From Variovorax sp. MHTC-1 (GTDB lineage: Bacteria > Pseudomonadota > Gammaproteobacteria > Burkholderiales > Burkholderiaceae_C): a DNA stretch of 64,000 bases. The notes beneath the pieces were generated by a model that worked only from the letters and a program-made list of their open reading frames with translations, made no database searches and was not told the origin of the DNA. A program made the translations under genes and the position numbers. The stretch's first letter is position 1, and each line of letters begins with the position of its first letter. Positions 57,329 through 64,000 of this stretch are shown in pieces. The stretch is from assembly GCF_003984645.1 (NCBI RefSeq), contig NZ_RWKI01000001.1, positions 496,001-560,000 on the forward strand, read 5' to 3'.

Positions 57329-58347
57329 CCGGCCAGTCCCAGGATCGATGCCGATGCGGCAAGGGCCGACAGCGCGACGACCCTGGTCGCCAACGATGCG
57401 GCGCGCTGCGTGTCCGCCGCTCCGGCCGTGCGTCCCGCTTCGTTCAAGGTGTAGACGCCGGGCTTGGCGAGCCGTACCCCGAGGCAGAGCGCCATCGCGG
57501 CCATGGGCCAACCGCTGTTGGGGGATGGGGTATGGCGGGCTTCGCGGGCGATGGCGGGCAGAGCCCTCACCCCGGCCCTCTCCCGCTTGCGGGAGAGGGA
57601 GCAAGACAGGGGCAACAGGAGCGCCGTCAGGCGCGCGGGCAGCCAGGACAGCACATCGTCGGCGCGCGCAGCCCACTTGCCGGCCCATTCCCAGACGCGA
57701 CCGTCGCGCACGCCGCGATAGCCCCACATCGCATCTGCCGTGTTGGCGAAGCGATAGAGCGCGGCCCCGGGCAGGCCGAAGAGCACGAACCAGAACACCG
57801 GCGCCACCACCGAGTCGTTGAGGTTCTCGGCCAGCGATTCGATCGCGCTCTCGCGCACCTCGGCTTCGTTCAGCGCATGCACATCGCGGCTGACCAGATG
57901 CGCCAGGCGACCGCGGCCGGCGTCGAGCGAGCCGGCCAGCGCCGCTTCGACGGCCAGGACTTCGTCGCGCAGCATGCGCCAGGCGAAGAGCGGCTTGAGC
58001 GCCAGGCCCAACAGCAGCGCCTCGGCCCAGCCTGGCAGGCAGGCCGCGGCAACCACCACCGCCCAAGCGGCGAGCAGCGCCACCGCCGCGCCACCGCACC
58101 ATGCGATCGCACCCGCGGCAAAGTGTGCGAGATCACGCGCGCCTGCCGCTTTGGCCAGTGGTGCGATGCGCCGACCTGCCCAGCCGAGGTAGCGGCCCAT
58201 CCAGACCACGGGGTGCCAGCGCGCGGGCGGCTCGCCGAGCCATTCATCCATCGCCAGAGCGAGCCAGAGTGCGGCGGCGGTAATCAGGGCCGGAGCGCCC
58301 CCACCCCACCCCTCGCCCAGCGGGGGAGGGAGCCAGAGGCTTGGCAT
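57325..58347 (-). CDS. cbiB: adenosylcobinamide-phosphate synthase CbiB
   Basis: Membrane enzyme that attaches aminopropanol (phosphate) to adenosylcobyric acid. About 340 residues from the ATG at 58347, with several transmembrane helices. MDEWLGEPPARWHPVVWMGR is the family N-terminal block, and SIAESLAENLNDSVVAPVFW-type sequence (here ESAIESLAENLNDSVVAPVF) is the catalytic region. The reading frame crosses two REP-type palindromes: the N-terminal LPPPLGEGWGGG (58310-58330) and the interior SRKRERAGVRA (57576-57599). Both are repeat translations rather than family sequence. The start is uncertain because the first repeat precedes the conserved block. Confidence 0.87.
   Translation of the reverse strand: MPSLWLPPPLGEGWGGGAPALITAAALWLALAMDEWLGEPPARWHPVVWMGRYLGWAGRRIAPLAKAAGARDLAHFAAGAIAWCGGAAVALLAAWAVVVAAACLPGWAEALLLGLALKPLFAWRMLRDEVLAVEAALAGSLDAGRGRLAHLVSRDVHALNEAEVRESAIESLAENLNDSVVAPVFWFVLFGLPGAALYRFANTADAMWGYRGVRDGRVWEWAGKWAARADDVLSWLPARLTALLLPLSCSLSRKRERAGVRALPAIAREARHTPSPNSGWPMAAMALCLGVRLAKPGVYTLNEAGRTAGAADTQRAASLATRVVALSALAASASILGLAG
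57576..57599. repeat. REP-type palindrome inside cbiB
   Basis: CCCTCTCCCGC (57576-57586), TT, GCGGGAGAGGG (57589-57599): a perfect 11-base inverted repeat with a 2-base spacer, flanked by CCTCACCCCGG. This is a classical intergenic REP-like element of proteobacteria. Here it lies within the cbiB reading frame and stays open, reading as SRKRERAGVRA on minus. Confidence 0.85.
58310..58330. repeat. second REP-like palindrome at the 5' end of cbiB
   Basis: CCCTCGCCC (58310-58318), AGC, GGGGGAGGG (58322-58330); eight of nine pairs match. It lies inside the first codons of cbiB if the ATG at 58347 is used, reading LPPPLGEG on minus. A G/C-rich flank (CCCCACCCC) follows it. Confidence 0.65.
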
Positions 58348-58375
58348 CTCAATCCGCGGCGAGCCCGGCGAGGCC

Positions 58376-58500
58376 CGTTCGGGTAACACCGCGAAATCGG
58401 CCTAGGCCTGTCCTGAGTTCGCCGACGGGCCGGGCCGCTGGCGTTGCCCCCTCGAGGGGGGAGGAGGCTACACGCAGCGAGCAAGCAACGGGGGAGGTCG
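58376..58500. repeat. dispersed intergenic repeat, copy B
   Basis: Between cbiB and cobO. Block 1 (58378-58401) and block 2 (58429-58451) match copy A at 32288-32311 and 32315-32337 at 21 of 24 and 22 of 23 positions. Copy B has about 24 extra bases between the blocks. The palindrome CCCCCTCGAGGGGG (58447-58460) follows block 2, and the tail runs to the cobO stop. It interrupts the otherwise tight cobalamin operon. Confidence 0.7.
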
Positions 58501-58505
58501 TCATT

Positions 58506-59075
58506 TCAGTCCTCGATGCCGCGCTGGGCGGGGATGCCGGCCTTGAACGCATGCTTGACCAGCTGCATCTCGGTCACCGTATCGGCCAGTTCGACGATCT
58601 CCGGCGGGCAGCGGCGTCCGGTCAGCACCACATGGACCTCGCGCGGCCGCGTGCGCAGCGTTTCCAGCACGCCTTCCAGCGGCAGCCAGCCGTAGATCAG
58701 CGGATAGGTGATCTCGTCGAGTACCACCAGAAAATGATCGCCCGAGAGAATCGCCGCCCTCGCGCGCTCCCAGCCCTCGCGCGCGAGCTGTGCCGAGCGT
58801 TCGAGGTCCTGGCTCTTCCAGCTGAAGCCGTCGCCCAGCCCTTCGATCGGGATGCCGATCTGCTCGAACATCCGGTGCTCGCCGAAACGCGCGCTCGGCA
58901 CCTTCATGAACTGGAAGATCTTCACGGCCTTGCCGCGGCCATGCGCGCGCAGCGCGAGGCCGAAGGCCGCGGTGCTCTTGCCCTTGCCGTCGCCGGTATT
59001 GACGATCACCAAGCCGCGGCGTTCGCCTTCAGGCTTCTCGTAGGGCTTGTCGGTGGGTGGGGTTTCGATCTGCAT
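58506..59075 (-). CDS. cobO: corrinoid adenosyltransferase (CobO/BtuR family)
   Basis: Transfers the adenosyl group of ATP to cob(I)alamin or cobinamide. 189 residues. The P-loop [18 protein letters not shown] is at about 24-41 in its unusual CobA/CobO form. [32 protein letters not shown] and [20 protein letters not shown] are family blocks. It precedes cbiB, separated by the dispersed repeat, and follows btuD by 21 bases. Confidence 0.96.
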   Translation of the reverse strand: MQIETPPTDKPYEKPEGERRGLVIVNTGDGKGKSTAAFGLALRAHGRGKAVKIFQFMKVPSARFGEHRMFEQIGIPIEGLGDGFSWKSQDLERSAQLAREGWERARAAILSGDHFLVVLDEITYPLIYGWLPLEGVLETLRTRPREVHVVLTGRRCPPEIVELADTVTEMQLVKHAFKAGIPAQRGIED

Positions 59076-59096
59076 GGGAGTTCTCGGTTGAAGTGT

Positions 59097-59885
59097 TCAG
59101 TGCGGGACGGCCAGCCACTGGTTGGCCACGCGGTGCACGGTGACGCGGCAGTCGAAAACCGCTTCGAGCGCCTGGTGCGTGGCGCTATCGTCGCAGCGGC
59201 CATGGTGGAGCACGCGGCCCTTTGCCATGACCACCATCGCATCGGCCGCCAGCGCGGCATTGAGTTCGTGCAGCACGCTGACCACGGTCTTGCCTTCGGC
59301 CACCAGCGCACGGGCGCTCGCCATCCAGTCGGCCTGGTGCGGCGGATCGAGGTTGGCGAGCGGTTCGTCCATCAGCAGCAGCTCGGCCTCGACGGCCAGC
59401 GCGCGCGCCAGCAGCACGCGCTGGCGTTCGCCGCCGGACAACTGGCCGAGCGGCCGCCCGCCCCACTCCCAGGCCTGGGTGCTGCGCAGCGCGCGCTCGA
59501 CCGCAGCGCGATCGGCATCGCTGGGTGCGGCGAGCCAGCGCTGGTGCGGCAGGCGCCCGAGCATGGCGACGTCGTAGACCACCAGGTCGTCGGCAGAGCC
59601 TTCGCCCGCGCCGCCCTGGCCGAGCCACGACAGCCGCCGCGCGCGCGCACGGCCGGAAATGGCATCGAGCGGCTGCCCGAACAGGCGCACCTCGCCGCGA
59701 TACGGCAGCAGGCCCGCCAGCACCTTGAGCAAGGTGGACTTGCCCGCGCCATTGGGGCCGACGATGCTGGTCCAGCGGCCGGCCGCGAGCGCGAGGTCGA
59801 TGCCGTGCAACACCTCGGTGCGGGCCAGCGATGCGCTGACCTGTCTCGCCTCGAGCGCGATGCCGCGCGCGACCACCCGCTCCAT
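59097..59885 (-). CDS. btuD: vitamin B12 ABC transporter ATP-binding protein BtuD
   Basis: ATPase of the BtuCDF importer. 262 residues from the ATG at 59885. Walker A GPNGAGKS at residues 43-50, signature LSGGERQRVLLARAL, Walker B LLLMDEPLANLD and the switch histidine in SVLHELNAAL. The start shares one base with the btuC stop (TGATG). Context with cobalamin genes favours B12 over other siderophore-type cargo. Confidence 0.94.
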   Translation of the reverse strand: MERVVARGIALEARQVSASLARTEVLHGIDLALAAGRWTSIVGPNGAGKSTLLKVLAGLLPYRGEVRLFGQPLDAISGRARARRLSWLGQGGAGEGSADDLVVYDVAMLGRLPHQRWLAAPSDADRAAVERALRSTQAWEWGGRPLGQLSGGERQRVLLARALAVEAELLLMDEPLANLDPPHQADWMASARALVAEGKTVVSVLHELNAALAADAMVVMAKGRVLHHGRCDDSATHQALEAVFDCRVTVHRVANQWLAVPH

Positions 59886-60889
59886 CAGAAGCCTCCCCGC
59901 GCGCTGCGGCGATGCATGAGCCACAGCAGGTAGCTTCCGCCGAGCACGGCGGTCAGCACGCCGACCGGCAGCTCCTGCGGCGCGATCAGCCAGCGCGCCA
60001 GCAGGTCGGCGGCCATCAGCAGCAGCCCACCCATCGCGGTCGACAGCACGATCAGGCGCGCATGCGTGGTCTTCACGGCCGAACGCACCAGGTGCGGCGC
60101 CGCCAGCCCGACGAACGCGATGAGCCCGGTCTGCGCCACCGCGGTGCCGGTGGCCAGTGCGAGCACCGCCACCAGCGCAGCACGCATCGCGCCCAGCGGC
60201 AGGCCCAGGCTGCTGGCCGTGGCCTCCCCCAGCGCCAGCCCGTCGAGCACCGGCGCGAGCGCCCAGGCCCCGAGCACGCAGACCAGGCCGAGCGCGCCCA
60301 TCACGCCGCAGGCGCTCCAGCCGACCAGGCCCGTGCTGCCGAGCATGAAACCCTGGATCGCCTGCAGGATCTCGGCCGAGGCGATGGTGATCAGGTCCTT
60401 GGCGGCGCCGAGCACCACGCCGACGATCACGCCGGCCAGCAGCAGCCTGAGCGTCTGCTGCACGCCGCGCGCCAGCACCAGCGTCAGCAGCACGCCCAGC
60501 ACGGCGCCGAGAAAAGCCGCGCCGGTCAGCCCCAGGCGCACCACCCACAGCGTGCTGGCCGCCGAAACGCCGAACAGCGACAGCGCCACCGCCATGCCGA
60601 GCGAGGCACCCGAAGCGCTGCCGAGCAGATAGGGGTCGGCCAGGGGATTGCGGAACAGGCCCTGCGCCACCGCGCCCGCCAGGCCGAGCAGCGCGCCGGC
60701 GAGCCAGGCGCCCAGCGTGCGCGGCAGGCGGATGTCCCGCACGATCTGCAGCGCGACCGGATCACGGTGCGCCGCGAACACGCTCTCGAAGCCGGTGCTG
60801 CCGATGCCCGCGCCGAGCACGATCAGCGCCGCGCTCAGCACCATCAGCGCGATGCCGAGCGAGAGGGCACGTCGATGCTCGCTCTTCAC
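59885..60889 (-). CDS. btuC: vitamin B12 ABC transporter permease BtuC
   Basis: Inner-membrane permease of the FecCD family. 334 residues from the GTG at 60889, about ten transmembrane helices. DIRLPRTLGAWLAGALLGLAG is the conserved N-terminal block, GLFRNPLADPYLLGSASGAS and GLIAFVGLAAPHLVR follow, the latter before the coupling helix. The GTG overlaps the btuF stop as GTGA. Confidence 0.94.
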   Translation of the reverse strand: MKSEHRRALSLGIALMVLSAALIVLGAGIGSTGFESVFAAHRDPVALQIVRDIRLPRTLGAWLAGALLGLAGAVAQGLFRNPLADPYLLGSASGASLGMAVALSLFGVSAASTLWVVRLGLTGAAFLGAVLGVLLTLVLARGVQQTLRLLLAGVIVGVVLGAAKDLITIASAEILQAIQGFMLGSTGLVGWSACGVMGALGLVCVLGAWALAPVLDGLALGEATASSLGLPLGAMRAALVAVLALATGTAVAQTGLIAFVGLAAPHLVRSAVKTTHARLIVLSTAMGGLLLMAADLLARWLIAPQELPVGVLTAVLGGSYLLWLMHRRSARGGF

Positions 60890-61746
60890 GCCTTGTCCTG
60901 CAGGCACTTCGCCATCAGCTGCGCGGCCTCGCCCATGCGCGGGCCGGGGCGCACCAGCACGTCCGACTCTGCGGCCTTGAAGCGGCAGATGCGGCCCTCG
61001 CGCACAGCGCGGATGGAAGCCCAGCCCGGCCGCTGCTCGAGCCCCTGCGCGCTGCGCTCTCCGACCATGATGAGGTCCGGGTCGGCGCGCACCACGTATT
61101 CGGGGTTGAGCTTGGGAAAGGGACCGAGCGAGGCCGGCACGATGTTTTGCACGCCGAGCCGCGTCAGCGTCTCGCCGATGAACGAGACTTCGCCCGCCGC
61201 AAAAGGCGCGCTGTTGACCTCGAAGTACACGCGCCTGTTCCTCGCGTGCGCCGGCAGCGACTCTGCCGCCGCGGACACGCTGGCATCGATGGCGCGCCAC
61301 ACGCGCTGCGCATCGCCGATGCCCAGCACCTGGCCAAGCGCATCGAGCACGCGCCGCACATCGGCATGGCTCTTCGGTTCGAGCACGATCACCTTGAGTC
61401 CCAGCGCCTCGAGCCGCTCGGTGACGCGCGAGGACTTGGCCAGCAACACCACGTCTGGCTTGAGCGCCATGATGGCCTCGACGTTCGGATCGATGCCGCC
61501 GCCGAGCTGCGGCAGTGCACGCACAGCGTCGGGCCAGTTGGAATAGCGGTCGACGCCGACGAGCCGCTCGCAGGCGCCAAGCGCGCAGACCGATTCGGTC
61601 AGCGAGGGCAGCAGGCTCACGATGCGCTGCGGCGGTCGGGGCAGGTCCACGCGCACGCCGCGTTCGTCGGTCACGACCGCCGCATGCGCCGCGACCGTCA
61701 ATGCGGCCGCGGCCAGCGCGAGCGACCACCTGCAAAGCAGATTCAT
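60886..61746 (-). CDS. btuF: periplasmic cobalamin-binding protein BtuF
   Basis: Substrate-binding protein that delivers B12 to BtuCD. 286 residues. The signal peptide ends near TVAAHA. RIVSLLPSLTESVCALGACE and the adjoining RLVGVDRYSNWP are the cluster 9-type start, and ALKPDVVLLAKSSRV and YFEVNSAPFAAGEVSF mark the two lobes. It is coupled by four-base overlaps both to cobU and to btuC. Confidence 0.93.
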   Translation of the reverse strand: MNLLCRWSLALAAAALTVAAHAAVVTDERGVRVDLPRPPQRIVSLLPSLTESVCALGACERLVGVDRYSNWPDAVRALPQLGGGIDPNVEAIMALKPDVVLLAKSSRVTERLEALGLKVIVLEPKSHADVRRVLDALGQVLGIGDAQRVWRAIDASVSAAAESLPAHARNRRVYFEVNSAPFAAGEVSFIGETLTRLGVQNIVPASLGPFPKLNPEYVVRADPDLIMVGERSAQGLEQRPGWASIRAVREGRICRFKAAESDVLVRPGPRMGEAAQLMAKCLQDKA

Positions 61747-62315
61747 TCGGGTTCTTTCAAGCTGAGCGGCAGGCCCGCGGCCATCAGCGTGACGCGCTCG
61801 CAGGCCGCCGCCACCTCCTGGTTGAGGCGGCCCAGCGCATCGACGAAGGCGCGCACCTCGCGGCCCATCGGGATCACGCCGAGGCCGATCTCGTTGGCAA
61901 CCAGCACCACCGGCCCGCGCGCTTCACGCAGGGCGCGCAGCAGCGAAGCCTGCACCATCTCCAGCGAAGGGGTGCTTCCGTGAGGCGCGGCCTCGACCGG
62001 CATCAGCAGGTTGGCGAGCCACAGCGTGAGGCAATCGACCACCACCAGCGTGTGCGGCGCGCTCATCCTCGCCAAAGCGGGGCCGAGGGCGATCGGCTCC
62101 TCCACGGTGGCGAGGCCCGGCACGCGCTGCGCGCGGTCCTCGCGATGCCGTGCGATGCGCTCGCGCATCTCGTCGTCATGCGGCATCGCGGTCGCGATCA
62201 GCACCGCGTGGTGGCCGAGCGAGCGCTCCAACCACGCGGCCGCGCGCCCTTCGGCGCGGCGCGACTTGCCGCTGCGCTGACCGCCGAGGATCAGTTCGCG
62301 GCGTGCGAAGTTCAT
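61743..62315 (-). CDS. cobU: adenosylcobinamide kinase/guanylyltransferase
   Basis: Bifunctional enzyme that phosphorylates adenosylcobinamide and transfers GMP to it. 190 residues from the ATG at 62315. The P-loop LILGGQRSGKSRRAE is at about 8-22, and IATAMPHDDEMRERIARHRE contains the guanylylated histidine. LVVDCLTLWLANLL is another family block. The ATG at 62315 makes an ATGA overlap with the btuB stop; an in-frame GTG at 62327 is possible but would start inside btuB. Confidence 0.95.
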   Translation of the reverse strand: MNFARRELILGGQRSGKSRRAEGRAAAWLERSLGHHAVLIATAMPHDDEMRERIARHREDRAQRVPGLATVEEPIALGPALARMSAPHTLVVVDCLTLWLANLLMPVEAAPHGSTPSLEMVQASLLRALREARGPVVLVANEIGLGVIPMGREVRAFVDALGRLNQEVAAACERVTLMAAGLPLSLKEPE

Positions 62316-64000
62316 TTCGGCTGCCACCGCACGGTCAGGTAGGCAGCGCGTCCGCGCTGGTTGTAGCCATAGGCCGTTTCATACGTCACGTCGTTGAGGT
62401 TCGTGATGCGTCCCTGCACCGACCAGTCCTTCGCCACCTGGTATTCGACGTAGAGATCGACCGTCGTGTAGTTGCCGAGTCTGCGCGTATTGGCCGTGTC
62501 GTCAAAGCGGCGGCCGACGTGCAGCGCCGAGCCGCCGAACTTCCACGGCCCGACCGCGTAGTCGATGCCCAGGGAAACGGTGTTCTTCGCCCGGCGCGGC
62601 AACTGCTTGCCGCTGACCTCGTTGCGCGGGTCCAGCGAATCCAGGTTCGCGTGGAGGCCCCAGGGTCCGAACTGGCCGTCGTAGCCCAGCGTCCAGCCTT
62701 CGATGCGCGCGCGCGGCACGTTCTCGGCCCGGGTGGTGTTGGTGATGAAGCCGCGGATCCGGTTGTCGTAGCGCACCAGCTTGACGCTCTGGCCATCTTG
62801 GCTCCAGGTGATGCCGACGTCGGTGTTCCTGCCCTCTTCCGGCTGCAGCTCGGGATTGCCGAAGTTGGGGAAGTAGAGCTGGTTGAACGAGGGCGCGACG
62901 AAGCTGGTGCCGTGCGACACGTGGGCGCGCCAGTTCGGCGTGATGCGATAGCCGTAGCCGGCGAACCAGGTGTTGCTGTCGCCGAACTGCGAGTTGCGGT
63001 CGTGTCGTGCATCGACCTGCCAGCTATGGGCGCCGGCGCTGCCGTTGAGGCCGACGAAGGCCGAGTCGATGTCGCGCTTGGTCACCGTGTACGCGGTGTC
63101 GCTGTTCACCTCCTGCACGCGGCGTTCCAGCCCGGCGACCACGGTGCCGATCGGCGTCGCGATGTCGTTCTGCCACAGGTACTGGTCCTGCGTGGTTTCG
63201 AACAGGCCCGGCAGCGTTGCGGCGATGATGGAGCGCGAGTAGTCGCGGCTCTGTGCGTAGCGCAGCTGCGTCGACCAGTTCTGCGTCAGCTTGCCGCGCG
63301 CGCCGATGTACGCGGTCTGGGTGCGCACGATGCCGCGCGAATCGAATTCGAGGCCGTCGTCGAAATGGTTCACGCCTTCGGCGTACAGCAGACCGCTGTC
63401 GATCTTCCAGTCGGAATTGAGCTGCCAGCCGATCGATGCGTTCAGGGCGCTCTGCATGAAGGGATCGCGGTCGGGGTTGAAGTTGCCGAAGGGCGCCTTG
63501 CGGTTGGTCGCGGAGAAGCCCTTGTCGATCGTGCGTGCGACGTCGAGCGAATAGCTCACATCCCCGGTGGCGCCCAGGAAGCCCGCGCCGAGCTGCTTGT
63601 AGCCCTCGCTGCCGATCGTGGTCGACACCCGCGGGCTGAACGAATCCTCGCCCGGCTTGGCCCTGCGCGTGAAGATCTGCACCACGCCGCCCACGCCGTC
63701 GCTGCCGTAGAGCGCCGAGGCCGGCCCCTTGATCACTTCGATCCGGTCGATCATCTCGATTGGAATGTTCTCCCACGCCGGCGTCCCGAGCGTGCCGGAG
63801 CCGTAGCGCACGCCGTCGATCAGCAGGATCGTGTGCCGCGCCTCGGTGCCGCGGATGAAAACGCTGCTCGCCTTGCCCGCGCCGCCGTTGGCCGTCATCT
63901 GGACGCCGGCGACGCGCGCCAGCAGCTCGGGCAAGGTGCGGCCGGCCTGTCGCTCGATCTGCGCGCGTTCGATGACGACGGTGTCCGACACCAGTTCGTC
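62312..64000 (-). CDS. btuB: TonB-dependent B12 receptor BtuB (5' end missing)
   Basis: Outer-membrane receptor for cobalamin, energised by TonB. Only the C-terminal 562 residues are in the window; the signal peptide and TonB box lie beyond 64000. The plug domain shows DTVVIERAQIERQAGRTLPE and SSVFIRGTEARHTILLIDGVR. The barrel ends with RGRAAYLTVRWQPK and a hydrophobic last strand. Regulation by a cobalamin riboswitch would be expected upstream, outside the window. BtuB is inferred from its place in the operon; other TonB receptors share the fold. Confidence 0.9.
   Translation of the reverse strand, partial: DELVSDTVVIERAQIERQAGRTLPELLARVAGVQMTANGGAGKASSVFIRGTEARHTILLIDGVRYGSGTLGTPAWENIPIEMIDRIEVIKGPASALYGSDGVGGVVQIFTRRAKPGEDSFSPRVSTTIGSEGYKQLGAGFLGATGDVSYSLDVARTIDKGFSATNRKAPFGNFNPDRDPFMQSALNASIGWQLNSDWKIDSGLLYAEGVNHFDDGLEFDSRGIVRTQTAYIGARGKLTQNWSTQLRYAQSRDYSRSIIAATLPGLFETTQDQYLWQNDIATPIGTVVAGLERRVQEVNSDTAYTVTKRDIDSAFVGLNGSAGAHSWQVDARHDRNSQFGDSNTWFAGYGYRITPNWRAHVSHGTSFVAPSFNQLYFPNFGNPELQPEEGRNTDVGITWSQDGQSVKLVRYDNRIRGFITNTTRAENVPRARIEGWTLGYDGQFGPWGLHANLDSLDPRNEVSGKQLPRRAKNTVSLGIDYAVGPWKFGGSALHVGRRFDDTANTRRLGNYTTVDLYVEYQVAKDWSVQGRITNLNDVTYETAYGYNQRGRAAYLTVRWQPK

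Noticed and set aside
57328..58102. A longer version of cobD starting inside cbiB
   Set aside because: The extra 250 residues are low-complexity frame-shifted cbiB; the ATG at 57328 overlaps the cbiB stop and gives the family length.

Overview
The window is high-GC, gene-dense bacterial chromosome. Gene content and order point to a betaproteobacterium of the Comamonadaceae, close to Variovorax. The evidence is the long rpsB-tsf-pyrH-frr-uppS-cdsA-dxr-rseP-bamA-skp-lpxD-fabZ-lpxA-lpxB-rnhB block, a PHB regulator (phaR) near a 3-hydroxybutyrate dehydrogenase, a tripartite tricarboxylate transporter with a Bug-type receptor, a BpeEF-OprC-type efflux cluster, and cobalamin salvage genes. The genus is an inference. 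I see no rRNA, CRISPR array, insertion sequence, integrase or prophage.

Region 1 (119-15490, minus strand) is a housekeeping 'macrosynteny' operon. Transcription starts at an extended -10 promoter upstream of rpsB, passes through a structured leader, and meets hairpin terminators after rpsB and after tsf. It continues through nucleotide, isoprenoid, phospholipid, outer-membrane and lipid A genes to an rRNA/tRNA methyltransferase gene. Many junctions overlap by 1-4 bases (ATGA or GTGA).

Region 2 (15491-32400) is mixed. It holds an amidase, dadA and a fused NAD(P)HX repair enzyme on plus, then an SDR and rnr on minus. tRNA-Leu(CAG) lies divergent from rnr, followed by rimO, phaR, a small zinc-ribbon protein, tRNA-Val(GAC), relA, bdhA, a SIMPL-domain protein, a small secreted protein, and ompR-envZ.

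Region 3 (32396-43956) holds ispDF, mfd-serB, a three-gene TTT transporter followed by a malate/lactate-type dehydrogenase, a PLP aminotransferase and nth.

Region 4 (43957-64000) is a cobalamin salvage locus in two parts. cobQ-cobT-cobS-cobC lie at 43957-47811, and btuB-cobU-btuF-btuC-btuD-cobO-cbiB-cobD at 56336-64000 (btuB runs off the window end). Between them sits a module with the layout of the Burkholderia llpE-bpeEF-oprC/bpeT locus: a LysR regulator, a divergent alpha/beta-hydrolase-like protein, and an adaptor, RND pump and outer-membrane factor. No corrin-ring synthesis genes are present, so the window encodes B12/cobinamide uptake and completion rather than de novo synthesis.

The most interesting points are these. 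The pump-linked hydrolase-like protein lacks its catalytic serine. Two palindromic REP-type repeats appear to be translated inside cbiB. A two-copy dispersed intergenic repeat occurs at about 32.3 and 58.4 kb. The rpsB leader is structured. rnr has no ATG near its expected start. The cobalamin operon appears split by the efflux module. Most of the window is otherwise ordinary housekeeping sequence.
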